Part shown: positions 8,801-16,445 of the stretch, piece by piece | How positions within the stretch are numbered: the stretch's first letter is position 1 | How the letters are laid out: the number at the start of each line of letters is the position of its first letter | DNA from: JB111 sp052093225 | GTDB lineage: Bacteria; Actinomycetota; Actinomycetes; Actinomycetales; Actinomycetaceae | DNA length: 64,000 nt | Direction: 5' to 3' | Assembly: GCA_052093225.1 (NCBI GenBank) | Contig: JBQDDG010000010.1 | Span: 10,548-74,547, forward strand | The notes under the pieces: generated by a model | The model's database searches: none | Told to the model about the DNA's origin: nothing | The model's input: the letters and a program-made list of their open reading frames with translations, nothing else | Translations under genes and position numbers: made by a program

Positions 8801-10420
8801 TACGACTTCACGCCCGGCGCGTGGGCCGACGGCATCACGGCCACCGTGCCCGTGGAGGTGCTCGGCCGGCTGCGGCCCGAGGGCTTCGACTGGCTCGTGC
8901 CGAGCTACCTCGCAGAGCTCGCCGTCGCGACGATCCGGGCCCTGCCCAAGCGGGTGCGGCGCGAGCTCGTGCCGGCGCCCGACGTGGCCCGCGCGGTCCT
9001 GGAGACCATGCCCGACTGGCACGCGGCCGTGGCTGCCGCCCCCGGGGACGCCGAGGCGAGGGGCGGCTGGGTCGACCCGGCCTCCGTGCCGAGCTGGCAG
9101 GACGCGTTCACGGCCGCCGTGCGCGAGGTGCGCGGGGTGGAGATCGACGAGGCCGCCTGGGACGAGGCGGCCGAGCTGCCGGGGCACCTGCGGATGAAGT
9201 TCCGCGTCGTCTCGAGCAAGGGAGCCGTGCTCGGGGAGGGCGACTCGCTGCTCGCCCTCCAGCGCGAGCTCGCCCCCGCCGTCGAGACCGCGGTGGCGTC
9301 GGCGGTCCGCGGGGCCGTCGCGGCCGCCATGGCCGAGGCCGAGCGCTCGTCGGGCGCGGGCCAGGGGCCGCGCGGGCGGGGCGGTTCCCCCGACGGCGGT
9401 GCGGGCCGGGGCGGTGACCGCACCGGCCGCGGTGGTGGCCCGGGCGCCGACGGCGCCTCCTCGGCCGGCGCTCCCGGATCAAGCGCCGGCATGCCCGGGG
9501 CGGGCTCCGGCGTCGAGCAGGAGAACCTCACCGGTTGGCCCGACGTCGACGGCGGCCGGATCCCCGCGAGCGTGGAGACGCTCGGGTCGGCGGGGCTCGT
9601 CGTGCGCGGGTACCCGGCGCTCGTCGAGGAGGGCACCGCCGTGTCCCTGCGGGTCCTCCCGGAAGCGGGCGCCCAGGTCCGTGCGCACCGGCGCGGCGTG
9701 CGCAGGCTCGCGCTGACGGCCACCGCGCTGGCCGAGCAGCGGGTGTCGACCCGGTGGGGCGGGCGGGACGCGCTGGCGCTCGCCTCCTCGCCGTACCCGA
9801 GCACGGGCGCGCTGGTCGCGGACCTGCAGCTCGCGGCGGTCACGGAGATCGTCGACGCGTGGTGTGCGGAGCACGTCCCGGGCGGGGCCGGGATGCTGCG
9901 CGAGAAGGAGCGGTACGAGGAGCTCCTCGCGCACCTGCGCGCGCACCTGGAGGACCGGGTCTTCGAGCTCGCCGGCGTCGTGGTGCGCGTGATGGACGCG
10001 TGGCGCGAGCTGCAGGCGACGGTCAAGGAGTCCAACAGCATCCACCTGCTCGGCGCGGTGACGGACGTGCGCGCTGCGGTCGGTGACCTGGTGTTCGACG
10101 GGTTCGTGTCCGTCACCGGCACCGAGCACCTCGTCCACGTGGCGCGCTACCTCACCGCGGCGCAGCGCCGCCTCGAGCGCGCCGCGCAGAACGTCCACGC
10201 CGACGACGCCGCGGCCTGGCAGGTCCAGGAGGTCGCCGACGAGCTCGAGAAGGCGCGGGCGACGGCGGGCGACGACCCGGACGCGCTCGCCCGGCTCGAC
10301 GAGGTGCGCTGGCTGGTCGAGGAGCTGCGGGTCTCGCTGTTCGCGCAGCAGCTCGGGACGCCGGTCAAGGTCTCCCCGCAGCGGGTGCGCAAGGCGATCG
10401 CGGCGGCGCTGGGGCGGTAG
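5822..10420 (+). CDS. hrpA: ATP-dependent RNA helicase HrpA
   Basis: A 1532-residue DEAH-box helicase. Walker A GETGSGKTT lies at about 140-148, DEAH at 237-240 and SAT soon after. The QRSGRSGR motif VI equivalent follows, and then the helicase-associated, OB-fold and DUF3418-type C-terminal regions typical of full-length HrpA. The first 95 residues are basic and Gly/Arg-rich (GRRRGGRNRGGRSQRGQ). Two flexible Gly/Ser inserts separate modules: one near 325-355 between the RecA domains and one near 1178-1235. HrpA family helicases act in mRNA processing and rescue of collided ribosomes in E. coli. The start is the GTG at 5822. Confidence 0.95.
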   Translation: MNRPGPDPAHRPSGDGASVPADAERADAGQHGGTTNDGEQRDAAKDGGHTTDDAKPDGGKRPGRRRGGRNRGGRSQRGQSQGGRQSDRIAHAPRPMSPEQVEARRTAVPVISYPEELPVAERRFEIAAAIASHQVVVVAGETGSGKTTQLPKICLELGRGVTGMIGHTQPRRLAARSVAERIASELDVEMGKQVGYQVRFTDEVSTTTLVKLMTDGILLAEIQRDPLLRRYDTIIVDEAHERSLNIDFLLGYLAQLLPRRPDLKLVITSATIDSERFAEHFGKAAGMGGPAPVVEVTGRTYPVDVRYRPLVPDTEDDDADPSHDDELRAGHGSGHSAGSGSGSASGAGSSPASAHDEPIDQVTGILAAYDELEAEGPGDILVFLSGEREIRDTHVAFAEHLGDRYLAPGGRSTVPGAVEILPLYARLTAAEQHRVFAPHQTRRVVLATNVAETSLTVPGIHYVIDPGTARISRYSTRTKVQRLPIEPVSRASAAQRSGRSGRIADGVAIRLYSRRDFENRDEFTQPEILRTSLASVILQMAALGLGDVAKFPFVDPPDTKAVRDGVQQLEEIGALEPGSTELTRVGRDLARLPVDPRLGRMLLEAERLGCAAEVMIVVAALSVQDVRERPVEKQQQADAKHRRFLDDTSDFLAYLNLWRYLRTLQRDLSGNQFRRTVKGEYLNYLRIREWQDVVAQLRQLAKPLGLHLKPLALPPAADVDTPDTDLVASTVVGVGRSSDAASADSVHQALLTGLLSNLGSYDERKRDYAGARGTRFVVWPGSGLSRKSYPWVMAAELVETSRLFARTVARVNPDWVERAAGHLLRRTYSEPYWSTRNGAAMVKERVLLYGMTLAADRPVLLGRLGDQMIGETTAAELAREMFVRHALVEGQWRTHHRFVADNAAVIEEAKEVEARLRTRGVVGDEDTLFAFYDERVGADAVSARHFDTWWKREKRERPDLLTLTLADLVPENPVTEADQPSTWKQGDLTLPLAYDFTPGAWADGITATVPVEVLGRLRPEGFDWLVPSYLAELAVATIRALPKRVRRELVPAPDVARAVLETMPDWHAAVAAAPGDAEARGGWVDPASVPSWQDAFTAAVREVRGVEIDEAAWDEAAELPGHLRMKFRVVSSKGAVLGEGDSLLALQRELAPAVETAVASAVRGAVAAAMAEAERSSGAGQGPRGRGGSPDGGAGRGGDRTGRGGGPGADGASSAGAPGSSAGMPGAGSGVEQENLTGWPDVDGGRIPASVETLGSAGLVVRGYPALVEEGTAVSLRVLPEAGAQVRAHRRGVRRLALTATALAEQRVSTRWGGRDALALASSPYPSTGALVADLQLAAVTEIVDAWCAEHVPGGAGMLREKERYEELLAHLRAHLEDRVFELAGVVVRVMDAWRELQATVKESNSIHLLGAVTDVRAAVGDLVFDGFVSVTGTEHLVHVARYLTAAQRRLERAAQNVHADDAAAWQVQEVADELEKARATAGDDPDALARLDEVRWLVEELRVSLFAQQLGTPVKVSPQRVRKAIAAALGR

Positions 10421-10453
10421 GTCAGGGCGAGGCGGTCGGCTGGCCCGCGCCCC

Positions 10454-10482
10454 TTGTGTTCCTCATCACAACCGGGCACCAT
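10454..10482 (+). promoter_or_regulatory. Probable promoter of the lipoprotein gene
   Basis: TTGTGT at 10454-10459, a 17-base spacer and CACCAT at 10477-10482, giving a leader of about 50 bases before the ATG at 10541. The -35 overlaps a small inverted repeat (TTGTG/CACAA). Confidence 0.35.
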
Positions 10483-10540
10483 TCGTGCCAGGCGCGTGGT
10501 CGTCGCCGACGCAGGGGGCCGAGCAGGAAGGGCCACCTCG

Positions 10541-11692
10541 ATGCGCCTCGTCCAGTCCTCGCCTACCGCCCCCGGTCGCTCCGCGCCGAGGCGGTCCGCA
10601 CACACACGCTCAACCCGGCGACCTTCGCCGCGCGGCAGCCCGCCGCGGGTGCTCGCGACGTCCGCCGCTCTCGTCGCCCTGCTGGCGCTCGCCGCGTGCG
10701 GCGGAGGTTCCGACGACGACGGCGCCACGCCCGACTCCCCCGCCCCGGAACAGTCGACGCCGTCGGACACGTCTACCGAGACCGCGACCGGTGGACCGGA
10801 CGGCGACGCGGACGTGACCTCCGCCGTCGGGGAGCCGGGTGAGGACGCCGACGTCGAGCAGGCCGACGCCGACGACCCCGAGGCCCGGGCCGGGACCACG
10901 CAGGACGACGAGGAGGACCCTGCCGAGGACCTGCCGAGCATCCGGGACGCCGACTTCTCCGTCCTCGAGTGGCGCCAGGCGTGGACCGGCACCACGGTCG
11001 TCCCAGTCGACGGTGACGGCCTGCGGCAGTACGTCGTCGGCGAGCAGGTGGCCCACGCCGACGTGGACGGGGACGGCCACGAGGACGCCCTTGTGCCCCT
11101 CGAGATCCACGACGGCAACGGGTTCGAGCAGACCTGGTACATCTGGCGCTGGGACCCGGAGGCGCTCACGCCGGTGCAGGTCGAGAGCCCGGTGGCGCGC
11201 GAGGCCCGCTGCGGGGACACCGTCCTCGGGATCGACTCGGTGGCCGGGGCGTTCGTCGTCATGGAGGCGCTGCGCCACCAGGACGACGACTCGTTGCCCT
11301 GCTCCGAGCTCGGCCCGATCCAGGTCACGCGGCACGTCACCCTGCAGGACGGCTGGCCCGTCCTCACCGGCGGGCTCGTGGGGGACGGCGGCATCTGCCC
11401 GCAGTTCCGTCACGCGACCGACAACGTCTTCGACGCCGCGGGCGCCCCGTTGCAGGCGGCGCCGATCGAGGGTGGGGCCCCGCTCGGCGACCCCGCGCCG
11501 GACTGGTGGCTCGGGGTCGACGTCGAGCGGCACCCGGCCCTGTGGCGGCCGCACTGGCTGCTCGTGCACATCGGCTACTGGGACCCGCCGACGGACGTCG
11601 CCGCGGCCGGCGACTACCGACCGTGCGCCTGGGGCTACCTCGAGAACGACGACCGCCCGATCCCCGACCTCGGCCCGTACATCGAGCAGTAG
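10541..11692 (+). CDS. Putative lipoprotein of unknown function
   Basis: A 383-residue secreted lipoprotein. A long basic n-region (about residues 1-35), a hydrophobic stretch and the lipobox LALAAC end at Cys53. A 60-residue acidic Asp/Glu/Thr-rich linker follows. The folded domain (about 145-383) has a DVDGDGHEDALVPLEI motif resembling an FG-GAP/VCBS calcium-binding repeat unit, and four further cysteines. ATG at 10541 follows AGGAAGG. I do not recognise the family. It is convergent with nothing and followed closely by a separate leaderless gene. Confidence 0.8.
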   Translation: MRLVQSSPTAPGRSAPRRSAHTRSTRRPSPRGSPPRVLATSAALVALLALAACGGGSDDDGATPDSPAPEQSTPSDTSTETATGGPDGDADVTSAVGEPGEDADVEQADADDPEARAGTTQDDEEDPAEDLPSIRDADFSVLEWRQAWTGTTVVPVDGDGLRQYVVGEQVAHADVDGDGHEDALVPLEIHDGNGFEQTWYIWRWDPEALTPVQVESPVAREARCGDTVLGIDSVAGAFVVMEALRHQDDDSLPCSELGPIQVTRHVTLQDGWPVLTGGLVGDGGICPQFRHATDNVFDAAGAPLQAAPIEGGAPLGDPAPDWWLGVDVERHPALWRPHWLLVHIGYWDPPTDVAAAGDYRPCAWGYLENDDRPIPDLGPYIEQ

Positions 11693-11752
11693 GACAAGAG
11701 GTAGGGCGGCCTACGGCGCGCGGGCTGCCGCCCGCCGCCGTACGGTCGGGGC

Positions 11753-12031
11753 ATGGCTACCGAGATCACGCACGAGCCGGCGAAGAGCCGCTACGTCCTC
11801 ACCGTCGACGGCGAGGAGGCCGGCGAGGCCACCTACGTCCTCGAGGGCGACATGCACGTCTTCGACCACACCTACACCGACCCCGCGCGACGCGGCCAGG
11901 GCCTCGCCGGCCGGCTCGTCGAGCACGCCCTGACCGACGTGCGCGCACGCGGGGGCAGGGTGCGGCCGGTGTGCCCGTTCGTCGTCACCTACATGGACGA
12001 GCACCCGGAGTTCACCGACATCCGGGCCTGA
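11753..12031 (+). CDS. Small GNAT-like N-acetyltransferase (YjdJ/COG2388 type)
   Basis: A 92-residue single-domain minimal GNAT. The acetyl-CoA loop DPARRGQGLAGRLVEHAL and the C-terminal VCPFVVTYMDEHPEF pattern are those of the YjdJ/GTLF3B family. The protein is probably cytosolic; the substrate is unknown. TACGGT at 11741-11746 lies exactly six bases before the ATG, so the mRNA is probably leaderless. It converges on the flavin reductase with a 23-base gap. Confidence 0.9.
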   Translation: MATEITHEPAKSRYVLTVDGEEAGEATYVLEGDMHVFDHTYTDPARRGQGLAGRLVEHALTDVRARGGRVRPVCPFVVTYMDEHPEFTDIRA

Positions 12032-12054
12032 GGCCGCGGCCCGCGCCCTACCCC

Positions 12055-12642
12055 TCAGATCGCCGAGCCCGACCCGATCCGGTGGTAGGTCCGGTCGTGG
12101 TAGACGAGCGGTGACACCGGCTCGCTCGCGCGGGGCAGCGCCCCGTCGCCGAGGCTCGAACGGACGGCGCGGAGCGAGACGAGGAAGCTCCCTCCCACGG
12201 CCGTGCGCTGCACCACCTCGCACCGGAGCCACGAGACGGCGCCGTCGATCACGGGCTCACCGGTCTCGAGCCTCGACCAGCCACCCGCGGCGAACCGGTC
12301 GATGCCGCTCGTCGCGAAGCGCGCGGAGACGACGTCCTGGTGGTCGGCGAGGAAGCTGACCGCCAGCGTGCGGGCCGCGGCCACCGCCGGCCAGGACGAC
12401 GACGTCGACGCGAGCGAGAACGCCAGCAGCGGCGGATCGGCGGACAGCGAGATGACCGACGTCGCGGTGAAGCCGACGGGCCGCCCCTCGTGCTCGAGCG
12501 TCACCACGGCCACGCCGGCGGGGTGGTGCCGGAAGACCGTCTTGAGCGACTCGGCGGAGATCCCGCCCGGGTCGCGTCCGTCCGACGGCCCGGCGCCGGC
12601 GGGGGGACGGACGGCGCGGCTCGTCGCGGGCCCGGCAGTCAT
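12055..12642 (-). CDS. Flavin reductase (HpaC-like domain)
   Basis: About 195 residues of the flavin reductase-like split-barrel family, which makes reduced FMN or FAD with NAD(P)H for a partner monooxygenase. Typical features are FRHHPAGVAVVT, the flavin-binding GFTATSVISLSADPPLLAFSL and a C-terminal PLVYHDRTYH. It is the last gene of the organosulfur operon; its ATG at 12642 overlaps the stop of the previous gene (ATGA). It is a natural partner for the SsuD-like monooxygenase. Having two flavin reductases in one operon is noteworthy. Confidence 0.9.
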   Translation of the reverse strand: MTAGPATSRAVRPPAGAGPSDGRDPGGISAESLKTVFRHHPAGVAVVTLEHEGRPVGFTATSVISLSADPPLLAFSLASTSSSWPAVAAARTLAVSFLADHQDVVSARFATSGIDRFAAGGWSRLETGEPVIDGAVSWLRCEVVQRTAVGGSFLVSLRAVRSSLGDGALPRASEPVSPLVYHDRTYHRIGSGSAI

Positions 12643-13172
12643 CGCGTCACCGCCCGGCGCAGGGCGTCGACCTCGCGGTCGAGCCACCGTGCGACGACCT
12701 CGTCGAGGTCGCCGAGCTGCTGCTCCGTGACCGTGAACGATCGCGTGGGGACGACGGCGCCGAGCTCGACGAGCAACGGGCGCAGGTGGACCTCGCCGGC
12801 GAGCGCGTGCGCCGGGTTCCCCGAGACCACCAGCGAGACCGCCACCACCCCGGCGAGCCCGTCCGGCCCGTACAGGTCGAGGAACGCCTTGAGCAGCCCG
12901 GTGTAGGAGGCCTTGTAGACGGGGGTCGCGACGACCACCACGTCGGCCGCGGCCACCTGGCGGAGCGCGGCGTCCGCGTTCGGCAGTTCTGCGGTGAGGA
13001 TCTCCCCGGCGAAGCTGGCGAGGTCGATGACCTCGACCCCGCCGGGCCCGCCGTTCCCGGGGTCGGACGCACCGAGGGCGTCGGCGACGTGGCGGGCGAG
13101 CGTCCCGGCAGCCGTGAGCGTCCGGGATCCCGGTCGCGGGTTGCCGACGAGGGCGACGACGGTGGTGGACAT
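12639..13172 (-). CDS. NAD(P)H-dependent FMN reductase (MsuE/SsuE-like)
   Basis: A 177-residue flavodoxin-fold FMN reductase. The start has the family pattern VALVGNPRPGSRTL (FMN phosphate loop), then VVVATPVYKASYTGLLKAFLD and VSGNPAHALAGEVHLRPLL. Members such as SsuE and MsuE feed FMNH2 to alkanesulfonate or methanesulfonate monooxygenases. It starts one base after the stop of the FAD oxidase and overlaps the next gene by ATGA. Confidence 0.9.
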   Translation of the reverse strand: MSTTVVALVGNPRPGSRTLTAAGTLARHVADALGASDPGNGGPGGVEVIDLASFAGEILTAELPNADAALRQVAAADVVVVATPVYKASYTGLLKAFLDLYGPDGLAGVVAVSLVVSGNPAHALAGEVHLRPLLVELGAVVPTRSFTVTEQQLGDLDEVVARWLDREVDALRRAVTR

Positions 13173-13173
13173 G

Positions 13174-14568
13174 TCAGAACCCCTTTCCTGGATTGAGGAG
13201 CCCGCGCGGGTCGAGGGCGGCCTTGATGCGTGCGTGCACGGCGAGGGCGTCGTCGCCGATCTCCTCGCGCAGCCACCGGCGCTTGAGCGTGCCGATACCG
13301 TGCTCGCCGCTGACGGTGCCGCCGAGGTCGAGCGCGAGGCGGAAGATGCCGTCGGCGGTCGCGGCCACCGCCGGGTCGTCCGGCGCGCGGTCCCCGGAAA
13401 GGACCAGCGGGTGGATGATCCCGGTGCCCGCGTGGGCGAAGACGTAGACCTCGATACCCGTGCGCGCCGCGAGCCGGCCGATCTCCTCGACCGCCTGCGC
13501 GAGCCGCGAGCGGGGGACGGCGACGTCCTCGATGAGCACCCGGCCCTTGCGCTCGACCGAGGGCAGCGCCTGGCGCCGGGCCCGCACCAGCGCCTCGGCC
13601 TCCTCGGGGTCCCCGCTCACGCGCACCGACGTCGCGGCACGTCGGAACACGTCGGCGACGACGTCGGCCTCGGCGCGCGCGGCGAAGCCGTCGGTCCGGG
13701 CGACGAGCAGCGCGTGCCCGCCGGCCAGGAGATCCGTCCCCTCGGCGTCGTCGATCGCACCGAGCGTGGCGCCGTCGAGCAGCTCGAGCATCGAGGGCCG
13801 CACGCCGGCCGACATGACGGCGGCGGCCGCGGCGGCGGCCGACCCGACGTCGACGAACGCGCCGGTGACGGTGACGGCGTCCCGTTCGGCGGGCACAAGC
13901 CGGACGGTCGCCCCCACGACGACCCCGAGCGTCCCCTCGGACCCCACCATGAGCGAGGTGAGGTCGAGGCCCGCGACGCCCCGGACGCTGCTGCGCCCGG
14001 TCGAGATCCGCGTGCCGTCGGCCAGGACGACGTCGAGCCCGAGCACGGCGTCGCGGGTCACGCCGTGCTTGACGCACCGCAGGCCGCCGGCGTTGGTGGC
14101 GATGTTGCCGCCGATGGTCGAGATCTCGACGCTGCCCGGGTCGGGGGCGAACTGCAGGCCGTGCGCCCGGGCCACGCGGTCGAGGTCCGCGGTGACGACG
14201 CCGGGCTCGACGACGGCGTAGCCGTCGACGGGCTCGACCTCCACGATCCGGTCCAGCCCGGACAGGTCGAGGACCACGCTGCCGGCGCCGGCGAGCGCCC
14301 CGCCGGCCAGGCCGGACCCGGCCCCGCGCGGGACCACCGGGACGCCGACGCCGGCCGACCACCGCAGGGTCGCGACGACGTCGTCGGCGGTGCGGGCCCG
14401 GACCAGGCCCGCAGGAGCGCCGTCGGGGCGGGCCCCCGAGCGGTCGGTGGCCACCGCCCCGAGCTCGCCGGGGTCGACGGACAGGTCGGCGACGGCGCGG
14501 CCGAGCGCGACGAGGTCGTCCGCCCCCGGGCCGTCGCCGGCGGGCAGGGCCGCTCCCGGCCCGCTCAC
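13174..14568 (-). CDS. FAD-linked oxidase, GlcD-like (2-hydroxyacid dehydrogenase type)
   Basis: A 464-residue PCMH-type FAD oxidoreductase. The FAD-binding part has VPRGAGSGLAGGAL and ISTIGGNIATNAGGLRCVKHG. The C-terminal cap ends with GTVSGEHGIGTLKRRWL, the GlcD/D-lactate dehydrogenase signature. Relatives oxidise glycolate, D-lactate or related 2-hydroxyacids. The GTG start at 14568 overlaps the preceding stop. In this operon it may oxidise a hydroxyacid released from the imported compound; that is inference. Confidence 0.9.
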   Translation of the reverse strand: MSGPGAALPAGDGPGADDLVALGRAVADLSVDPGELGAVATDRSGARPDGAPAGLVRARTADDVVATLRWSAGVGVPVVPRGAGSGLAGGALAGAGSVVLDLSGLDRIVEVEPVDGYAVVEPGVVTADLDRVARAHGLQFAPDPGSVEISTIGGNIATNAGGLRCVKHGVTRDAVLGLDVVLADGTRISTGRSSVRGVAGLDLTSLMVGSEGTLGVVVGATVRLVPAERDAVTVTGAFVDVGSAAAAAAAVMSAGVRPSMLELLDGATLGAIDDAEGTDLLAGGHALLVARTDGFAARAEADVVADVFRRAATSVRVSGDPEEAEALVRARRQALPSVERKGRVLIEDVAVPRSRLAQAVEEIGRLAARTGIEVYVFAHAGTGIIHPLVLSGDRAPDDPAVAATADGIFRLALDLGGTVSGEHGIGTLKRRWLREEIGDDALAVHARIKAALDPRGLLNPGKGF

Positions 14569-15389
14569 GGGCGCCCGACCCGCACGACCGGCTCGAGGCC
14601 GGCGCCGAGGCGGAGCCGCTCGAGGAAGAGGACGAGGGTCGCGGCCACCGAGCGGTGGGTGACGTCGTTGAGGGCGTCGTGCAGCCCGCCGTCGACGACC
14701 ACGAGCTCGTCGACGCCGAGCGCGCGGTAGGCCGCACGGGCCGCCTCGACCCCGCTCACGGGGTCCGCGCCGCCGTGGATCGCCAGCGCAGGTACTCCCA
14801 GCGGCCCGTCCTCGGGATCCGGCGACAGTGCGAGGAGCCCGGTCGCGTCGGCACCCGGGAGTGCGACGGTGGCGTGCGCCGCGAGCACCTTGCGGTGGTT
14901 CGGGCAGGCGGTCCGCGCCTCGATCCCGGGCGCCTCACCGGCAGCCGGGCCGGACAGGTCGGCGGTCGGTCCGGACACGGCCGCACCCGGGCCGGGCCCG
15001 CCGGCACCCGCGTGGTCGGTGAGCAGCCCGACGAGGACCACTCCCTGAACCCGGTCGTCACCGCGGGCGACCCGGGTCGCGCCCGCGGCACCCGCGTCGC
15101 TGCCGACGACGACGAACGGCCGGGGCAGCCCGGGATCGGCCAGCACCGCCCGGGCCCCGTCCTCGTCCTGGACGGCGACGACGACGTAGGCGTCGGACGA
15201 GAGGCGTCGGCCGAACCGCTCGTAGACGTCGGGCGTCTCGCCGCGGCCGACGAGGAGGACGAGCGTGCCGCGCGGGGCGATGCCGTCCGGCCCGTACCAG
15301 GTGCGGCGCGCCGTACTGTTCGGGTGCGCCGTGGCGCTCGAGCGCTCCGGCGCTGCCTGGGCCGGGGCTCCGGTGGTCCGTGTGCTCAT
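14565..15389 (-). CDS. Alpha/beta-fold hydrolase
   Basis: A 274-residue cytosolic protein that looks like a dienelactone-hydrolase or peptidase-like alpha/beta hydrolase. It has LVLLVGRGETPDVYERFGRRL near 43-63, FVVVGSDAGAAGA where the nucleophile elbow should be (GSDAG rather than GxSxG with a central Ser; I read G-S-D-A-G), IHGGADPVSG (acid residue) and DGGLHDALND (His). The elbow deviates from the consensus, so the enzyme class is uncertain. It is coupled by ATGA-type overlaps on both sides. Confidence 0.75.
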   Translation of the reverse strand: MSTRTTGAPAQAAPERSSATAHPNSTARRTWYGPDGIAPRGTLVLLVGRGETPDVYERFGRRLSSDAYVVVAVQDEDGARAVLADPGLPRPFVVVGSDAGAAGATRVARGDDRVQGVVLVGLLTDHAGAGGPGPGAAVSGPTADLSGPAAGEAPGIEARTACPNHRKVLAAHATVALPGADATGLLALSPDPEDGPLGVPALAIHGGADPVSGVEAARAAYRALGVDELVVVDGGLHDALNDVTHRSVAATLVLFLERLRLGAGLEPVVRVGRP

Positions 15390-16411
15390 GCGAGGGCTCC
15401 CTCGGTGTCGGTGCTGCGGTGATGGGCGACGAGCTGCTCGAGCTCGGCCGCGGTGCGCGTGCCCGGTGCCTCGCCGGCGGCCGACGAGATCCCGAGAAGC
15501 GTCTGGAGGGCCGTGTTGACCGGCGTAGGGACCCCGTGCAGCCTGCCGAGCAGGGTGACCTCCCCGTTGAGGTAGTCGACCTCGCTGGGCCTGCCCCGCA
15601 CGAACGACTGCCAGGTCGACTGCTGCCCGGGGCCGTACCCGGTGCCGGGGTCGATCCGCAGCTCGGAGTCGTCGACCTCGCGCTCGCGGGCGGGGTCGGC
15701 GACCTCCTGCCGGGCGGCGGCGAGCACCTCCTCCGCCTCCGCCACGACCCGGGCGACGAGGCCCGCCAGCTCGGCCTCCGTGCCGGCGAGCAGTTCGGTG
15801 GCGTTACCGACGTTGTGCAGGAGCTTCCACGCCTTCCACCGCCGCACGTCCTCGACGGCCTGGGCGAGCCAGCCGGCGGCGCGCAGGTCGTCCACAAGGC
15901 CGTCGGGCAGCGCGGCCCCGGCGGGCACGCTCCCGAGGTACAGACGTCCGACCTTCGGCGCGGCGCCGGTGACGATCTCGCCGGGCGAGAGGTGGAGGCC
16001 CGGGACCAGGGTGGTCACCCCGACGACGGTCCGGAAGAGCCGGAGAGCGAGGCGCTCGGTCTCCAGCCCGTTCTGGAGCGTGAGGACGGGCAGCTCGGCG
16101 GCCGTGCCCGTCCGCCCTGCCAGCCGGACCGGTCGGCGTGCCCAGTCCAGCAGGGTCCCCGCCGCGTCCTGCGTCTTGGTCGCGAGCACGAGCCGGTCGT
16201 CACCGGTGAGCGTCACCTCCTCCGGGTGCCCGACGACGGCGACGGGCACGTCGGTGGTGCCGCCGGGTCGCGTGTAGCGAAGGCCGCGGGCGCGGACGGC
16301 GTCGAGCGCCGCCCCTCGGGCGACGAGCAGGACGTCCCGGCCCGCCTCGTGGAGGGTCGCGGCCAGCGCGCCGCCGACGGCGCCTGCTCCGATGACGATG
16401 TAGCGGGTCAT
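15386..16411 (-). CDS. 2-dehydropantoate 2-reductase-like (ApbA/PanE family) oxidoreductase
   Basis: A 341-residue NAD(P)-binding protein starting with IVIGAGAVGGALAATL (Rossmann motif at 5-20). It has the family LTLQNGLETE (NG substrate motif) and WKAWKLLHNVGNATELLAG (catalytic Lys and Asn region). PanE homologues embedded in catabolic operons often reduce or oxidise other 2-keto or 2-hydroxy acids. Given the neighbouring GlcD-like oxidase and importer, a catabolic role is more likely than pantothenate synthesis. It starts 34 bases after the ABC ATPase stop, behind a GAAAGGA ribosome-binding site. Confidence 0.88.
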   Translation of the reverse strand: MTRYIVIGAGAVGGALAATLHEAGRDVLLVARGAALDAVRARGLRYTRPGGTTDVPVAVVGHPEEVTLTGDDRLVLATKTQDAAGTLLDWARRPVRLAGRTGTAAELPVLTLQNGLETERLALRLFRTVVGVTTLVPGLHLSPGEIVTGAAPKVGRLYLGSVPAGAALPDGLVDDLRAAGWLAQAVEDVRRWKAWKLLHNVGNATELLAGTEAELAGLVARVVAEAEEVLAAARQEVADPAREREVDDSELRIDPGTGYGPGQQSTWQSFVRGRPSEVDYLNGEVTLLGRLHGVPTPVNTALQTLLGISSAAGEAPGTRTAAELEQLVAHHRSTDTEGALA

Positions 16412-16445
16412 GCGACCAGTGTCCTTTCGTGGGTGGTGCCGTGAC

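Noticed and set aside
6800..9187. Very long open frame antisense to hrpA (795 codons)
   Set aside because: Shadow frame caused by high GC and third-position bias; composition is Arg/Gly/Leu/Val-rich without domains, and hrpA is unmistakable.
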